Positions 41,865 through 50,347 of a DNA stretch of 64,000 nucleotides are shown here, piece after piece. Location: NCBI GenBank assembly GCA_963832245.1, contig CAWHTG010000001.1:1-64000 (forward strand), read 5' to 3'. The DNA is from JABDBE01 sp963832245 (lineage in GTDB: Bacteria > Acidobacteriota > Terriglobia > Terriglobales > Acidobacteriaceae). Positions within the stretch are counted from its first letter, which is position 1. Each line of letters starts with the position of its first letter. Made by a program: the position numbers and the translations under genes. The notes under the pieces were generated by a model. The model worked only from the letters and a program-made list of their open reading frames with translations, was not told the origin of the DNA and searched no databases.

Positions 41865-41993
41865 TTAGGGCAGAATTCCTAGCAATCGCAGCGTGCTTAC
41901 TCCGGTCATTGCGGCGACGAATAGCATCACCGCGTATTCAGCGAGGCTCGCGATCACGTCCGTGGCTTGTGCTTTGCGCAGAAACTCAGTCAT
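41865..41993 (-). CDS. Flp-pilin-like micro-ORF (42 residues)
   Basis: Frame ATG 41993 to TAA 41865. After a basic leader (MTEFLRKAQATD) it reads AEYAVMLFVAAMTGVSTLRL, the same EYAVML hydrophobic signature as the Flp pilin at 14365, and then ends LGILP. GGGGAGAG precedes the start at good spacing. It differs in lacking the Gly normally just before the prepilin cleavage site (Ile14 there) and in having almost no C-terminal tail. It may be a pilin-like minor subunit or a pilin decaying without selection. Not near any pilus gene. Confidence 0.5.
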   Translation of the reverse strand: MTEFLRKAQATDVIASLAEYAVMLFVAAMTGVSTLRLLGILP

Positions 41994-42177
41994 TTTCTCT
42001 CCCCAGCAAAACTTGTTCTCGGCTGTCATCAGATTGTGCTAGCGGCCCGGTTTCATCAATGGCTCGTTGGTGGGGCCCGTCAAACCGCGGTAACTGGGGG
42101 AGGATGACTCTGGTCACAAATCGGCTGCTCAGGTTAGAAGAGGCTTTCGAGAGTGGTCGATATCGGGCAGGGTGTCT

Positions 42178-42198
42178 GGACGGGCGAGACGCCCGTCC
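42178..42198. repeat. REP-like palindrome (21 bp)
   Basis: Starts GGACGGGCGAG and ends ACGCCCGTCC; one base different from 18853-18873. It ends about 15 bases before the stop of the methyltransferase gene. Confidence 0.7.
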
Positions 42199-42212
42199 TC
42201 CATCGATCCTGG

Positions 42213-42938
42213 CTAGCGTACTACCAGAACTTCGCGGATGTTGTCGCGGGTGAGGAAAAATTTGATGGAGCCGAAGTCGCGGAAGAGATTTTCCACGTTA
42301 CGATTATTAAAAACCCGTTGCAGGCGGAAACTCTTTTCAATCGACGTATGAAGCACTCCGGTGGGGCCTTTGCGCAGATCTTTCCGGGCCTGAACGTTCT
42401 GCATTTCCAAGTTTTCGTTGTCCAGTATGTGGTAGCGGTAGCAGGGGGCGTCGGGTCCAGCTTCGTGAGTGTGAAAGAAGGCCAGCAGCATCCCTCCAGG
42501 TTTAATCGTCGACCAGAGGCGGGCAACCACAGGCTTGACCAGAGTTTCATGCATATAATCGGCTAAATTCCAGCACAGAACGAGATCGAACTGGGCAGCC
42601 GGGTAGACAAGATTGTCGGTTAAAAAACGCCGGCTGTCGAGAATGGTCTGCCCGTGTTCGTCGTTCGTGATCAAAGCGGGATCGGTCGAAGCCTCGAGCA
42701 AGTCTTCGCTGTAGATTTTGTGTCCCCGTTCAGTTAAGTAGCGAATATTGGCAGCCGAAGTGGAACCAATATCCAGAACACAGATCGGTTCCTCGGATTG
42801 CAGCGTGCGCGACACCGCGCCTAGTCCGCTGGAGCGGCGGGTAAGGCGCTGCGTTATGTGCACCGGTCCGGCTCCCTGGCCGGAGACGGTGGATGAACCA
42901 CGAAAGAGTTTCATGAAGCTGTGCGTGACGGATGCCAT
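42213..42938 (-). CDS. Class I SAM-dependent methyltransferase-like protein
   Basis: 241 residues from ATG 42938; an in-frame TTG at 42962 is less likely. Motif I-like ICVLDIGSTSAANIRYLTER, acidic end of strand 2 in YSEDLLE, motif IV region FDLVLCWNLADYMHETLVKP, and post-motif IKPGGMLLAFFHTHEAG fit a Rossmann-fold methyltransferase, probably acting on a small molecule or lipid. The substrate is not predictable. It is divergent from nothing close; bactofilin lies just upstream on the same strand with a gap of about 80 bases. Confidence 0.8.
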   Translation of the reverse strand: MASVTHSFMKLFRGSSTVSGQGAGPVHITQRLTRRSSGLGAVSRTLQSEEPICVLDIGSTSAANIRYLTERGHKIYSEDLLEASTDPALITNDEHGQTILDSRRFLTDNLVYPAAQFDLVLCWNLADYMHETLVKPVVARLWSTIKPGGMLLAFFHTHEAGPDAPCYRYHILDNENLEMQNVQARKDLRKGPTGVLHTSIEKSFRLQRVFNNRNVENLFRDFGSIKFFLTRDNIREVLVVR

Positions 42939-43016
42939 GTAAAATTCCGGCGTCCGGTACAACAGTGCCGCAATTTAAATATATCGCGGTCGGCGCGGTT
43001 GAAACCGGGGAAAAGT

Positions 43017-43448
43017 TTATTGCTTGGTTACTGGAGTACCTCCGGCGGCTGCGCCTTTTGCCTCGCTGTGGGCTTCGGGCTTGGAGGTATGCGCCGAGGT
43101 TGGCTTGGCGGCTTCCTTCTCGACCTCCACCTTGCCCTTGAAGTAAGCGCCGTCCTCGATGGCAATACGCTGGGTGACAATGTCACCCAGAATGACCGCA
43201 GACTTCCGCAACTCGGCCCGGTCGGTGGCGCGAATGTTGCCTTCGAGCTTGCCCTGGATTACCACACCCTTGGCGTTGACATTGGCGTGAACGTTGCCGT
43301 TCGGTCCAATCACCAGATCATTGCCATGCAGTTGGATCGTGCCCTCGACTGTGCCATCGATGTAGAGGTCTTCGCTGCCGGAAAGTTCTCCTTTTATAAC
43401 CACCGATTTACCTATGTGTGCAAACTCTCCGGTCTTTGGCGTGTCCAT
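43017..43448 (-). CDS. Bactofilin
   Basis: 143 residues. The polymer-forming DUF583 beta-helix core spans about 10-110: FAHIGKSVVIKGELSGSEDL, YIDGTVEGTIQLHGNDLVIG, ANVNAKGVVIQGKLEGNIRA, AVILGDIVTQRIAIEDGAYF. Flanking tails are short and disordered (Pro/Glu/Lys-rich C-terminus). Bactofilins polymerise without nucleotide and organise cell-wall or polar structures. The start ATG follows AAGGAG. No peptidoglycan peptidase partner is adjacent; the gene next downstream is a methyltransferase. Confidence 0.93.
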   Translation of the reverse strand: MDTPKTGEFAHIGKSVVIKGELSGSEDLYIDGTVEGTIQLHGNDLVIGPNGNVHANVNAKGVVIQGKLEGNIRATDRAELRKSAVILGDIVTQRIAIEDGAYFKGKVEVEKEAAKPTSAHTSKPEAHSEAKGAAAGGTPVTKQ

Positions 43449-43678
43449 ACCTGCAGTCTCCTTCCGAGCGCACCGTCACGATTGGGAATATTGGATTCTA
43501 AACCATTTGAAGGATTCCGGGGGATCGAGAAGTCAGATTGGGCAAAATAATTTGGCTCTGAGTCGAACATCTTTTTTAAAAATCGCTGAATCGCCCTCTG
43601 CTGGCGGGGAAGCCGGTGTACAATGCGTGCGGTCTGGAATTCAAAACCGAAGCCTCGGTTCAAAGAAAGTGGGAGCAC

Positions 43679-44899
43679 ATGAAACGTTTCCTCGTGATTC
43701 TTATGATTGCCGGCGTCGCGCTATCTCTGGGCGCGTATCTTTTGCCTGGCCGGGTGCAAGCCGCAGACGATACAACGATCAACGGGTTTCGGATTGTCGT
43801 TCCGGAATCCAGCATTCCGCATCCTGGCCGCATACATACTAACTATTTCTTTGCGGTCCCAGAGGTTCCCAATAATACGGGTGGGCCTCCTCCGGGCACC
43901 GAGACGCCGGGTTCGCTGGCCTGCGTATACAAATTGGTGAAGGGTCCCGCGGGCTGCCCAATTGCCACCAGCACAGCGGTTCCGACCGGCGGCTGGGGCA
44001 CCATCGTTATCATTGATGCTGGCGACTTCCCGACTGCGAAGAACGATCTCCACGTGTTTTCCAGCTACTTCGGCATACCCGATGCCGACTTCCAGGTGGT
44101 TTATCTCAACGGTAAGAAGCCTCCGGTTTATGCCGGTTGGGACGTCGAAGAGGCGTTGGATATCGAGTGGGCTCATGCCATGGCGCCCAAAGCCAAGCTG
44201 ATCTTGCTGGAGTCCAAGCTGTGCATGTCTGGCAGTTGCAACACGGATCCCTACTGGGAGGCGGTAACGGTTGCAGGACAGTTAGCGGCTAAGAACGGCG
44301 GGGGTGTGGTCAGTATGAGTTGGGGCGATGCCGAATTCGCCTACGATTTAAAGTACGACAAACTTTTCGTCCATCCGGGAGTTGTCTACTTTGCTTCGAG
44401 CGGTGATGGCGGAGTAGGCGCAAACAGCTATCCCGGCGGCTCTCCCAATGTTGTATCGGTCGGGGGGACGGTTTTCAACCGGAATTCCAGTGGGGACTTC
44501 GTAAGCGAGGAGTACCTTGGGGGTAGCGGCAGCATAAGCCCGTACGAGCCCAGGCCAAGCTACCAGGACGGAATTAAGAATATCGTCGGAAGCAAGCGCG
44601 GATATCCGGACGTTAGTTCGGACTTCTGCTGCGCTCCAATCTACATAACCCGCCTGGGTGGATGGACCGGAGTGGGAGGCACCAGTTGGTCTTCACCGAC
44701 TTTTGCCGGAATCGTCAATGCCGCCGGCGAAAAGAAGATGTCCACTCATGACGAACTCACGGCGATCTATCAGGAATATACCAACAAGAAGGTGTATCAC
44801 GCGGATTTCTACGACATCACCCAGGGCAATGCGCACTGCAAGGTGGGCTGGGATATCTGTGACGGCGTCGGCTCCCCGCGCACGTACAAGGGAAAGTAG
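43679..44899 (+). CDS. Sedolisin-type (S53) protease lacking the prodomain
   Basis: 406 residues from ATG 43679 (GGGAG upstream). Signal peptide FLVILMIAGVALSLGAYLLP, then a short linker and the catalytic domain. Glu157 and Asp161 are in VEEALD, the oxyanion region is VVSMSWGDAEF, and catalytic Ser336 is in GGTSWSSPTFAGI. The calcium site and end are kept (ADFYDITQGNAHC, GWDICDGVGSPRTY). The pro-kumamolisin domain of the 15622 enzyme is missing: only about 80 residues separate the signal peptide from the start of the fold. Extra Cys pairs (CMSGSC, FCCAP) suggest disulphides. Likely exported. Confidence 0.88.
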   Translation: MKRFLVILMIAGVALSLGAYLLPGRVQAADDTTINGFRIVVPESSIPHPGRIHTNYFFAVPEVPNNTGGPPPGTETPGSLACVYKLVKGPAGCPIATSTAVPTGGWGTIVIIDAGDFPTAKNDLHVFSSYFGIPDADFQVVYLNGKKPPVYAGWDVEEALDIEWAHAMAPKAKLILLESKLCMSGSCNTDPYWEAVTVAGQLAAKNGGGVVSMSWGDAEFAYDLKYDKLFVHPGVVYFASSGDGGVGANSYPGGSPNVVSVGGTVFNRNSSGDFVSEEYLGGSGSISPYEPRPSYQDGIKNIVGSKRGYPDVSSDFCCAPIYITRLGGWTGVGGTSWSSPTFAGIVNAAGEKKMSTHDELTAIYQEYTNKKVYHADFYDITQGNAHCKVGWDICDGVGSPRTYKGK

Positions 44900-44984
44900 C
44901 TCGTCTTGTTGGTTATGAAAGCCGACTTCCGGTGATGGACTGGGAGAACAAATTGCTGTAACCTTTTTAAGATGGAGCAGGAAA

Positions 44985-45058
44985 GCGCCCGTAGCTCAGC
45001 TGGATAGAGCATCTGGCTACGAACCAGAGGGTCGGGAGTTCGAATCTCTCCGGGCGCA
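44985..45058 (+). tRNA. tRNA-Arg (ACG)
   Basis: Complete cloverleaf: acceptor GCGCCCG/CGGGCGC, D-arm GCTCAGCTGGATAGAGC, anticodon stem TCTGG/CCAGA with loop CTACGAA (anticodon ACG), T-arm GGGAG TTCGAAT CTCTC, discriminator A. CCA is encoded at 45059-45061. Compare the half tRNA-Arg(CCU) at 13572-13610, which is a different isoacceptor. Confidence 0.97.
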
Positions 45059-45301
45059 CCATCTTTTCAATAACTTAGGGCGCGGGTCGAAGAGCGCCCT
45101 GGGGCCAGATACTGCTGCATCGCTCGCAGTCGCAGATGCGCTCCCGCACAACGGTAAACGGTCGCTTGATTTTTGACTTCTGGCAGGCCTTCGCCCACGA
45201 ACTTCTGAATCGCTAACCGGTTTAGCTTTGCGATGAAGATCAAACCCGGCAGCATCCCCTAAATCTGCTGGTAGATACCTAAAGCTCAACCAACTTGCTC
45301 A

Positions 45302-45913
45302 ATGGATTTGATTGCCATCCCCGGGGCGGAAATTTATTATGACGAACACTTTCTCTCACCGGAGGAAGCAGTCTATTTTTTCGACGCTCTGCTGAACAAA
45401 TGCGCTTGGGAGCGGAGAAGTGCATCGTTTGGGCACGCTGTGCCTCGCGACGAAGGCTATTACGGCGACCCAGGAACGCACTACACCTACTCGCGGCGAG
45501 AGTACAAACCGCTGCCTTGGACAGCGGAATTGCTCTCGCTGAAAACCCGCGTCCAAGAAGCTACTCCGGTGGCGGCCTATGCCAATCTCTCATTGCCGAA
45601 CTTAGGCTACAACGCTGTTCTCTGCAATTTGTACCGGGACGGAAATGACAGCGTGGGGCTGCACGCGGATGCCGAGCCGGAGATGGGTCCTGTGATTGCG
45701 TCCATGAGTTTGGGTGCAAAGCGATTGTTCCGGCTCAAGCGGAAGGATGGAAGCGTGGTCTTTTCGGAGAAGTTGCCAGCCGGGAGTTTGCTAATCATGG
45801 CGGGCAACACGCAGAAAAACTTCAAACATGAGGTGCCGAAGGAGCCGTCGGTAACTCAGCCGCGCATCAATCTGACGTTCCGGCGCATCGCGCATAAATA
45901 CCCGGTTCCTTAG
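45302..45913 (+). CDS. alkB: AlkB-type 2-oxoglutarate/Fe(II) dioxygenase
   Basis: 203 residues, cytoplasmic. Iron ligands in the order seen in AlkB: His and Asp in GLHADAEPEM, second His in NFKHEVPK, then the 2-oxoglutarate-binding Arg pair in QPRINLTFRRI. The substrate-loop region PRDEGYYGDPGTHYTYSRRE and NAVLCNLYRDGNDSVGLHAD match the family. It removes alkyl groups from DNA or RNA bases. Close to ALKBH2/3-like short bacterial AlkB proteins. Not in an adaptive-response operon here; it follows the tRNA gene. The ribosome site before ATG 45302 is weak. Confidence 0.92.
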   Translation: MDLIAIPGAEIYYDEHFLSPEEAVYFFDALLNKCAWERRSASFGHAVPRDEGYYGDPGTHYTYSRREYKPLPWTAELLSLKTRVQEATPVAAYANLSLPNLGYNAVLCNLYRDGNDSVGLHADAEPEMGPVIASMSLGAKRLFRLKRKDGSVVFSEKLPAGSLLIMAGNTQKNFKHEVPKEPSVTQPRINLTFRRIAHKYPVP

Positions 45914-45971
45914 TTCTATGGAGGCACGCATGGTCAGGATGTGCTTGAATTTCTGAACGTAACCAGATTGG

Positions 45972-46796
45972 TTAGAACACGGGGACGAGATTGTGCTTTT
46001 TCTGGTAGAGCTGGCGGTCGACGGCGCGTAGCACGTCTTCGACTTCGCTGCCGGTCACGTAGGCTGCGATACCCCAACTGAAGGAGAGCTGATAGCTCTT
46101 TCCGCTGGAAAGATTCCACTGCTCCAGCGCATTGTGCAGGCGGCGGATGGGGAAATCGGAATCGTCTTCGCTGGTATCGGGCATCACGACAAGGAATTCG
46201 TCTCCACCCTGGCGGAAGACAATATCGCCGCCTCGGAAGCTGGTGGTGAGCAGGCGGGAGAATTCTCTCAGCAGGAGGTTGCCCTCGATGTTGCCAAATT
46301 TGGAGTTGATGGCGCGGAAGCCATCGAGGTCGATGGTCAAGAAAGTCAGTTGACTAGACAGGCGATTGGCGCGCGCCACTTCCCTGGGAATCAGTTCGTT
46401 CATGGCGCGCCGGTTCAATAGTTGGGTTAAAGGATCAATGAGAGAGAGGCTTTCCAGGCGCTCGTTCAATACCAATTCGCTGATCAGGGAGCGGCGGGTG
46501 TTGTTCAGAGTGATTTTTTGTCCGACGAGGTAGATGTTGAAGAGCAGAATGAGCGAGATCAATCCGAAGAATAGTTGCGGCAGGTAGGCGTGTTCGACGC
46601 GGATGACGCGTTGCGCCCAGAGGACGTTCGGCACAACCAGCGCCAGCATGCCCGCGGTGAGGACGAGGATGACCATGATTACGATGGACCACAACTGCAA
46701 GTCGCGTCCCGAGAGTTGCTGAATCTCCCGCTGGATTTGCTCGGCACGCGCCAACATCGTAGGCGGCAGCGCGGCCTGTTCCTCTTTCGTCTGCAT
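45972..46796 (-). CDS. Membrane-bound diguanylate cyclase (GGDEF)
   Basis: 274 residues from ATG 46796 (GGAGGGGGA upstream). Two N-terminal transmembrane helices (WSIVIMVILVLTAGMLALVV and LFFGLISLILLFNIYLV), a short coiled linker, then a GGDEF domain: LIDPLTQLLNRRAM, TIDLDGFRAINSKFGNIEGN, active-site FRQGGDEFLVVMP. An RGGD motif sits five residues before GGDEF, so the product-inhibition I-site is intact. It should make c-di-GMP from two GTP. PilZ proteins that could read the signal are at 48743 and 13790. Confidence 0.94.
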   Translation of the reverse strand: MQTKEEQAALPPTMLARAEQIQREIQQLSGRDLQLWSIVIMVILVLTAGMLALVVPNVLWAQRVIRVEHAYLPQLFFGLISLILLFNIYLVGQKITLNNTRRSLISELVLNERLESLSLIDPLTQLLNRRAMNELIPREVARANRLSSQLTFLTIDLDGFRAINSKFGNIEGNLLLREFSRLLTTSFRGGDIVFRQGGDEFLVVMPDTSEDDSDFPIRRLHNALEQWNLSSGKSYQLSFSWGIAAYVTGSEVEDVLRAVDRQLYQKKHNLVPVF

Positions 46797-46947
46797 TCCC
46801 CCTCCGCTACGGGCGAACTTCACCCGGCGATTAGTGCTGCCTGTAATTCTCCATTGGAATCGCGGGTCGAGCGAGACGGAAGTGGGGCCGTGGGTTACGT
46901 TCGTAATCGGGGACGGGCGCTGCAGGATTTCGGATCAGGCTCAAGCG

Positions 46948-47406
46948 TCAGGCGTAATTGACGTCCACAAGTACGTTTTTTCCGGCTTCTTTGCGCAATG
47001 TGATCTCGAGGGTTTGACCTACAGGAAGGGCGTTACGCATGTCTCCTTCTAGCGCGAGGGTCTGCGAAGAACCGCCGCCGTCGGAGAGAGTGACAATGGA
47101 TTTGTTAGGCTGGCCGACGTTGGATTCGAAGAACACTACTTCCTTTACCTGGCCGCGGGTCTTGAGTCGGGAGCCATCCGAGACTGGCCCAGCCGGCCGG
47201 GTGACGGGTTGACTCCGCTTGGGGGCAAACGCGGACTTCCCTTTGCGCAACTCGATCAAAACATTCAAGCCCAGAATGGCGGAGATGGAAAGCAGGATAA
47301 GGGACATGAACAGCCCGTCCACCGTGGTGAGCGAGCCGAATAGGAAGATATAAGCGATACCCAGGAGTGGAATCAGCGCCAGCAACAGCCACATTACCAG
47401 GATCAT
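46948..47406 (-). CDS. Two-helix membrane protein of unknown function
   Basis: 152 residues: two transmembrane segments (VMWLLLALIPLLGIAYIFLF and GLFMSLILLSISAILGLNVL), a basic linker, then a small beta-rich soluble domain (GQVKEVVFFESNVGQPNKSI, TLEITLRKEAGKNVLVDVNY) with a Pro-Val-Gly turn. Family not recognised. It lies between the diguanylate cyclase and a small cytoplasmic gene. Confidence 0.7.
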   Translation of the reverse strand: MILVMWLLLALIPLLGIAYIFLFGSLTTVDGLFMSLILLSISAILGLNVLIELRKGKSAFAPKRSQPVTRPAGPVSDGSRLKTRGQVKEVVFFESNVGQPNKSIVTLSDGGGSSQTLALEGDMRNALPVGQTLEITLRKEAGKNVLVDVNYA

Positions 47407-47494
47407 AGGGTTCTCGGAGGAGGCCCGGTCCGGGCCGGCTTACGGGGAACAGACTAGCAGAAAAGCGAACGGTTTTGCAGGGCTGGAATCAGGA

Positions 47495-47908
47495 TCATGC
47501 ACATTGATCGCGCCAGTCCCCAATTTCTTTGAGGCCTTCGCGACGGGATTGCTCGAACAGGCGGACACGATGGCGAACGTGCTCAAATTCATGAATATCG
47601 GCCCAGACCTCCGCCTGCCAGTGTTCCTCGTGAACGGCGGTTTCGCCGCAGGTGGCGCAGCGGGTGTGAAGCCTGCGGACCACGGGTCCCGTGGGCATCG
47701 GATAGGCACTGGGCAACTCGATGAAGATGCAACGCACTTCCTGGATGTTTTCGTTGGCGTCGATTACGTGCTCGTAGCGGAGCAGGAAGCCAAAGCCTAG
47801 TTTGAGGGCTTCGGCCTCGGCCTCGGCGCGAGTCTGAAAAGGTCCGTATTCGGCTCGTAATTGTTCGATGGAATCACAGGCCATCCAGAAGCTCTCTTTA
47901 GTGGTCAT
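47495..47908 (-). CDS. Small cytoplasmic protein with a CxxC motif
   Basis: 137 residues: an N-terminal part with an acidic helix (YGPFQTRAEAEAEALKLGFG), then CATCGETAVHEEHWQAEVWA, a CxxC followed by a His-rich stretch that may bind zinc, and a basic C-terminal helix. AGGTAGG precedes the ATG. Family not recognised. Confidence 0.7.
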   Translation of the reverse strand: MTTKESFWMACDSIEQLRAEYGPFQTRAEAEAEALKLGFGFLLRYEHVIDANENIQEVRCIFIELPSAYPMPTGPVVRRLHTRCATCGETAVHEEHWQAEVWADIHEFEHVRHRVRLFEQSRREGLKEIGDWRDQCA

Positions 47909-48285
47909 TTCCTACCTCGAATGGCGACTGCATGGCGGGAGACATAGCAAGGCCAGAGCGCACCCTGCGCCTGAGTGCAATTGGAATGCCGCACCACATT
48001 CCTCAAAACACCTGTAAAACTGCCCTTTGGCGCAGGGTCTTAGGGAGGGCAGGAATCTTGATGCAAGCTTTTGCAGCGTTTTCCCTGAGAGAATCCAACA
48101 GCGGCTACTGAGATGGCCCATGGTAGCGTCTCAGTTTGAATTTCCGGCCGTTTGAGGCTGATAGATCAGGCGGAAGAAGCGCCAAAGAAGCGCGGGCCTT
48201 ATAAGAAACGGAGAAATGATTGTCTGGTATTGTTATAATTGACCTAGGAATGTGGCAGGATTTCCCCTGCCTTTGGGAGGTCGAA
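47909..48285. other. 377-base intergenic region
   Basis: No gene, RNA or clear repeat is supported. A possible AT-rich promoter (TTGTTATAATTGAC near 48230) precedes the small membrane protein gene at 48286. Confidence 0.4.
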
Positions 48286-48417
48286 ATGACGACCAGCGAA
48301 CAAAAGGTGCTTGCGCGCGGAGTAGTTGCTGGCACAATCATGGGAGTGGCAGTCGGGCTTATGATAGCGTTGTTCATCGCGATCAGGCCGGATCTGTTTA
48401 GGGCTCTGATACCGTAG
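48286..48417 (+). CDS. 43-residue single-pass membrane protein
   Basis: MTTSEQKVLARGVVAGTIMG, then VAVGLMIALFIAIRPDLFRA, ending LIP. One transmembrane helix after a short polar N-terminus. The start at 48286 is chosen for the GGGAGG eight bases upstream; an upstream extension in the same frame lacks a ribosome site. Not a known family, but the coding signal and ribosome site are good. Confidence 0.6.
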   Translation: MTTSEQKVLARGVVAGTIMGVAVGLMIALFIAIRPDLFRALIP

Positions 48418-48742
48418 TTGGGCTGCTTCCGTGTCCTCAATCAGCTTCACGATATAGTCTTGACGAGAATCCGCGAAGCATGATTCAAGAGTCAGAGAGG
48501 TCGGCGCGCCTCTCACAGCAACGCCGACCCTCCTAGAAATCTAATTACTTATATCGGCTTCTTGACCGTCTCGATCACTGTCGTTGCAGGACGGCGGATC
48601 GCATCCTATTCTCCGGTCACCACAAGAAAATTTCAAACTAAGACACTACCTGGCCCATCCGATCTTTGGGGTGCGGACGGCATCTGAAGTAGAATCACTT
48701 CACCCAGGCCCAAGTCTCGCATTGGAGGATACTGGTCAGGTT
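48418..48742. other. 325-base intergenic region upstream of the tandem PilZ gene
   Basis: AT-rich patch around 48541-48570 (CTAATTACTTATATCGGCTT) could be a promoter. No RNA or repeat is recognised. Confidence 0.4.
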
Positions 48743-49393
48743 ATGGGCAAACGCCGAGAGCCCCGCCAGGAGATTAAAGTCCCGGTACGAATTTTTGGGA
48801 CAGACCGTGGCGGACAAATTTTCTCCGAGAAGGTTTTCACGGTCAACGTCAGCCGGCAGGGCGTGGAATTGAGCGGAGTGCAAGCTCAGCCCAATCTGGA
48901 TGAGATTGTTGGCATTACCTACGGCGCGACCAAGGCTCACTTTCGGGTCAAATGGGTAGGCCAGGCGGGCAGCGCTTTGGCAGGACATCTGGGTCTACTG
49001 AACCTGTCGCCGGAACAGAGTTTTTGGGATTTCCCCTTACCACCGCCCAGTTTCGACACTCTGGTTCGCGATGCGCGGGATCGCAGGGCTACTCCTCGGT
49101 TGAAAACCACAAATTCGGTGGAGGTTTATCCAACCGGCGAAACCGCTCCAATCCGAAGCCGGACTTCCGATCTCAGCCTTGGGGGATGCTTCCTGGAAAT
49201 GCCCAACCCTCTGGCGAAAGGAACCCAGATCAGAATTGCGATTTGGGTCAAGGAGTTCAAGTTATGGGCGACCGGCGTGGTGATCACCAGCACGCCCGGT
49301 TTCGGGATTGGGGTGAAGTTTACCGAGATGGCGGCGCAAGACCGGAATCAGCTCAATCAATTCCTCGACAGCATGATTCGAATCAGGATTTGA
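48743..49393 (+). CDS. Tandem PilZ-domain protein
   Basis: 216 residues from ATG 48743, just before the first domain; a longer upstream frame looks non-coding. Domain 1 (about 1-90) has RREPR and NVSRQG; domain 2 (about 112-210) has RRATPR and DLSLGG. Both c-di-GMP motifs are intact in both domains, so each should bind the dinucleotide. It ends 11 bases inside the convergent response regulator gene. Likely a c-di-GMP effector with the GGDEF protein at 45972 as one possible source (inference). No transmembrane or output domain. Confidence 0.9.
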   Translation: MGKRREPRQEIKVPVRIFGTDRGGQIFSEKVFTVNVSRQGVELSGVQAQPNLDEIVGITYGATKAHFRVKWVGQAGSALAGHLGLLNLSPEQSFWDFPLPPPSFDTLVRDARDRRATPRLKTTNSVEVYPTGETAPIRSRTSDLSLGGCFLEMPNPLAKGTQIRIAIWVKEFKLWATGVVITSTPGFGIGVKFTEMAAQDRNQLNQFLDSMIRIRI

Positions 49394-49883
49394 ATTCGCG
49401 GGATACCGGGGATGGTTCAGAGCGTTCGGGCGACGGTAACACGAAAAGCTGGGCTCCCAGATTTTCCAGCGGGCGCATTGCATGGACCTCATGGAAGCAG
49501 CGCTCGATTGCGGCGGAAAGATACAAATGCTGCACGGGTTTGAGCAGATAAGCGTTGGCCCCGAGCGAGAGGGCTTCATGAATGGTGTTGGGGTCGTCCA
49601 CTCCCGAGCACATGATGACCTTCGGCTTGGGTCGGAGCTGCTGCAATCGCCGTAAGGTTTCCATGCCATCCATGCCTGGCATCTGCATGTCGAGCAGCAC
49701 CAGGTCGGGCGGGCCCGCATGGCACACACTCTGCAAAGCCTGATACCCGCTGGCGGCAGTCTCGACGTGGTAAGAATCGAATTCGAGCAAGGCGCGAAGG
49801 TAACGACGGATCTCAGGGGAATCATCCACAACTAGAATGGCGATCGGATTATGTCCAATGTAAGCCATAGGGGAGGAAACCAC
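49383..49883 (-). CDS. Single-domain response regulator with a C-terminal tail
   Basis: 166 residues as GTG 49883; ATG 49868 is an alternative start. Receiver: LVVDDSPEIRRYLRALLEF, phospho-acceptor Asp65 (from 49883) in LVLLDMQMPGMDGMETL, MCSGVDDPNT, Lys in NAYLLKPVQ. About 40 residues follow (ERCFHEVHAMRPLENLGAQL, then a Ser/Pro tail) with no known output domain. The last codons overlap the PilZ gene on the other strand by 11 bases. Partner kinase unknown. Confidence 0.85.
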   Translation of the reverse strand: MVSSPMAYIGHNPIAILVVDDSPEIRRYLRALLEFDSYHVETAASGYQALQSVCHAGPPDLVLLDMQMPGMDGMETLRRLQQLRPKPKVIMCSGVDDPNTIHEALSLGANAYLLKPVQHLYLSAAIERCFHEVHAMRPLENLGAQLFVLPSPERSEPSPVSREFKS

Positions 49884-49914
49884 TTGCCTTAAGTACCGCT
49901 TACAGATTTCCGAT

Positions 49915-50226
49915 CTAATTGCCGGACATCATTTTGCCACTTTGCTGCGACTGCATCGAAGCAAACTTTATGCGTGCTGCGTTTAATCCGGAGACGCTGC
50001 CGTTGCCTGATTGACCGATTTTGCCAAAAACGCCAATCTTCCCTATTGAAACGATTGAAACTTGAGCGTCCGATGTGCTGCGTACCGAGGCGCTTCCCGC
50101 AAACGATTTCACATCCAAGCTAGCTGGAGGTGTGTACTCCACTGAGCTGGGCATCGTCAACTGGTTTCGGACCACTACAGGTTCCTGTTTTTCAGGCACA
50201 TGCACTGCCTCCACAGGGCACTGCAC
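49915..50226 (-). CDS. Possible hypothetical protein (start uncertain)
   Basis: 103 residues from a GTG. The composition (LDVKSFAGSASVRSTSDAQV, SIVSIGKIGVFGKIGQSGNG, ending MQSQQSGKMMSGN) is like the end of an exported Ser/Gly-rich protein, but no signal peptide or better start is found. It could be the remains of a longer gene. Same strand as the response regulator and the LuxR pair. Confidence 0.35.
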   Translation of the reverse strand: MQCPVEAVHVPEKQEPVVVRNQLTMPSSVEYTPPASLDVKSFAGSASVRSTSDAQVSIVSIGKIGVFGKIGQSGNGSVSGLNAARIKFASMQSQQSGKMMSGN

Positions 50227-50347
50227 TGTTCTTGTGCAACCCTACATCGCCATGCCGCGTTGTGTGCGCGATCACGCACTAACGGCTCGATGACCTCACC
50301 GGCGATCCGGCGCGTCCTTTTGGACGCGGGCTTCGCATTGTGAAAAA

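Noticed and set aside
45067..45255. 62-residue minus-strand frame between tRNA-Arg and alkB
   Set aside because: Codon use is plausible but it lacks a good ribosome site and a recognisable domain; it ends almost at the tRNA 3' end. Not enough to call a gene.
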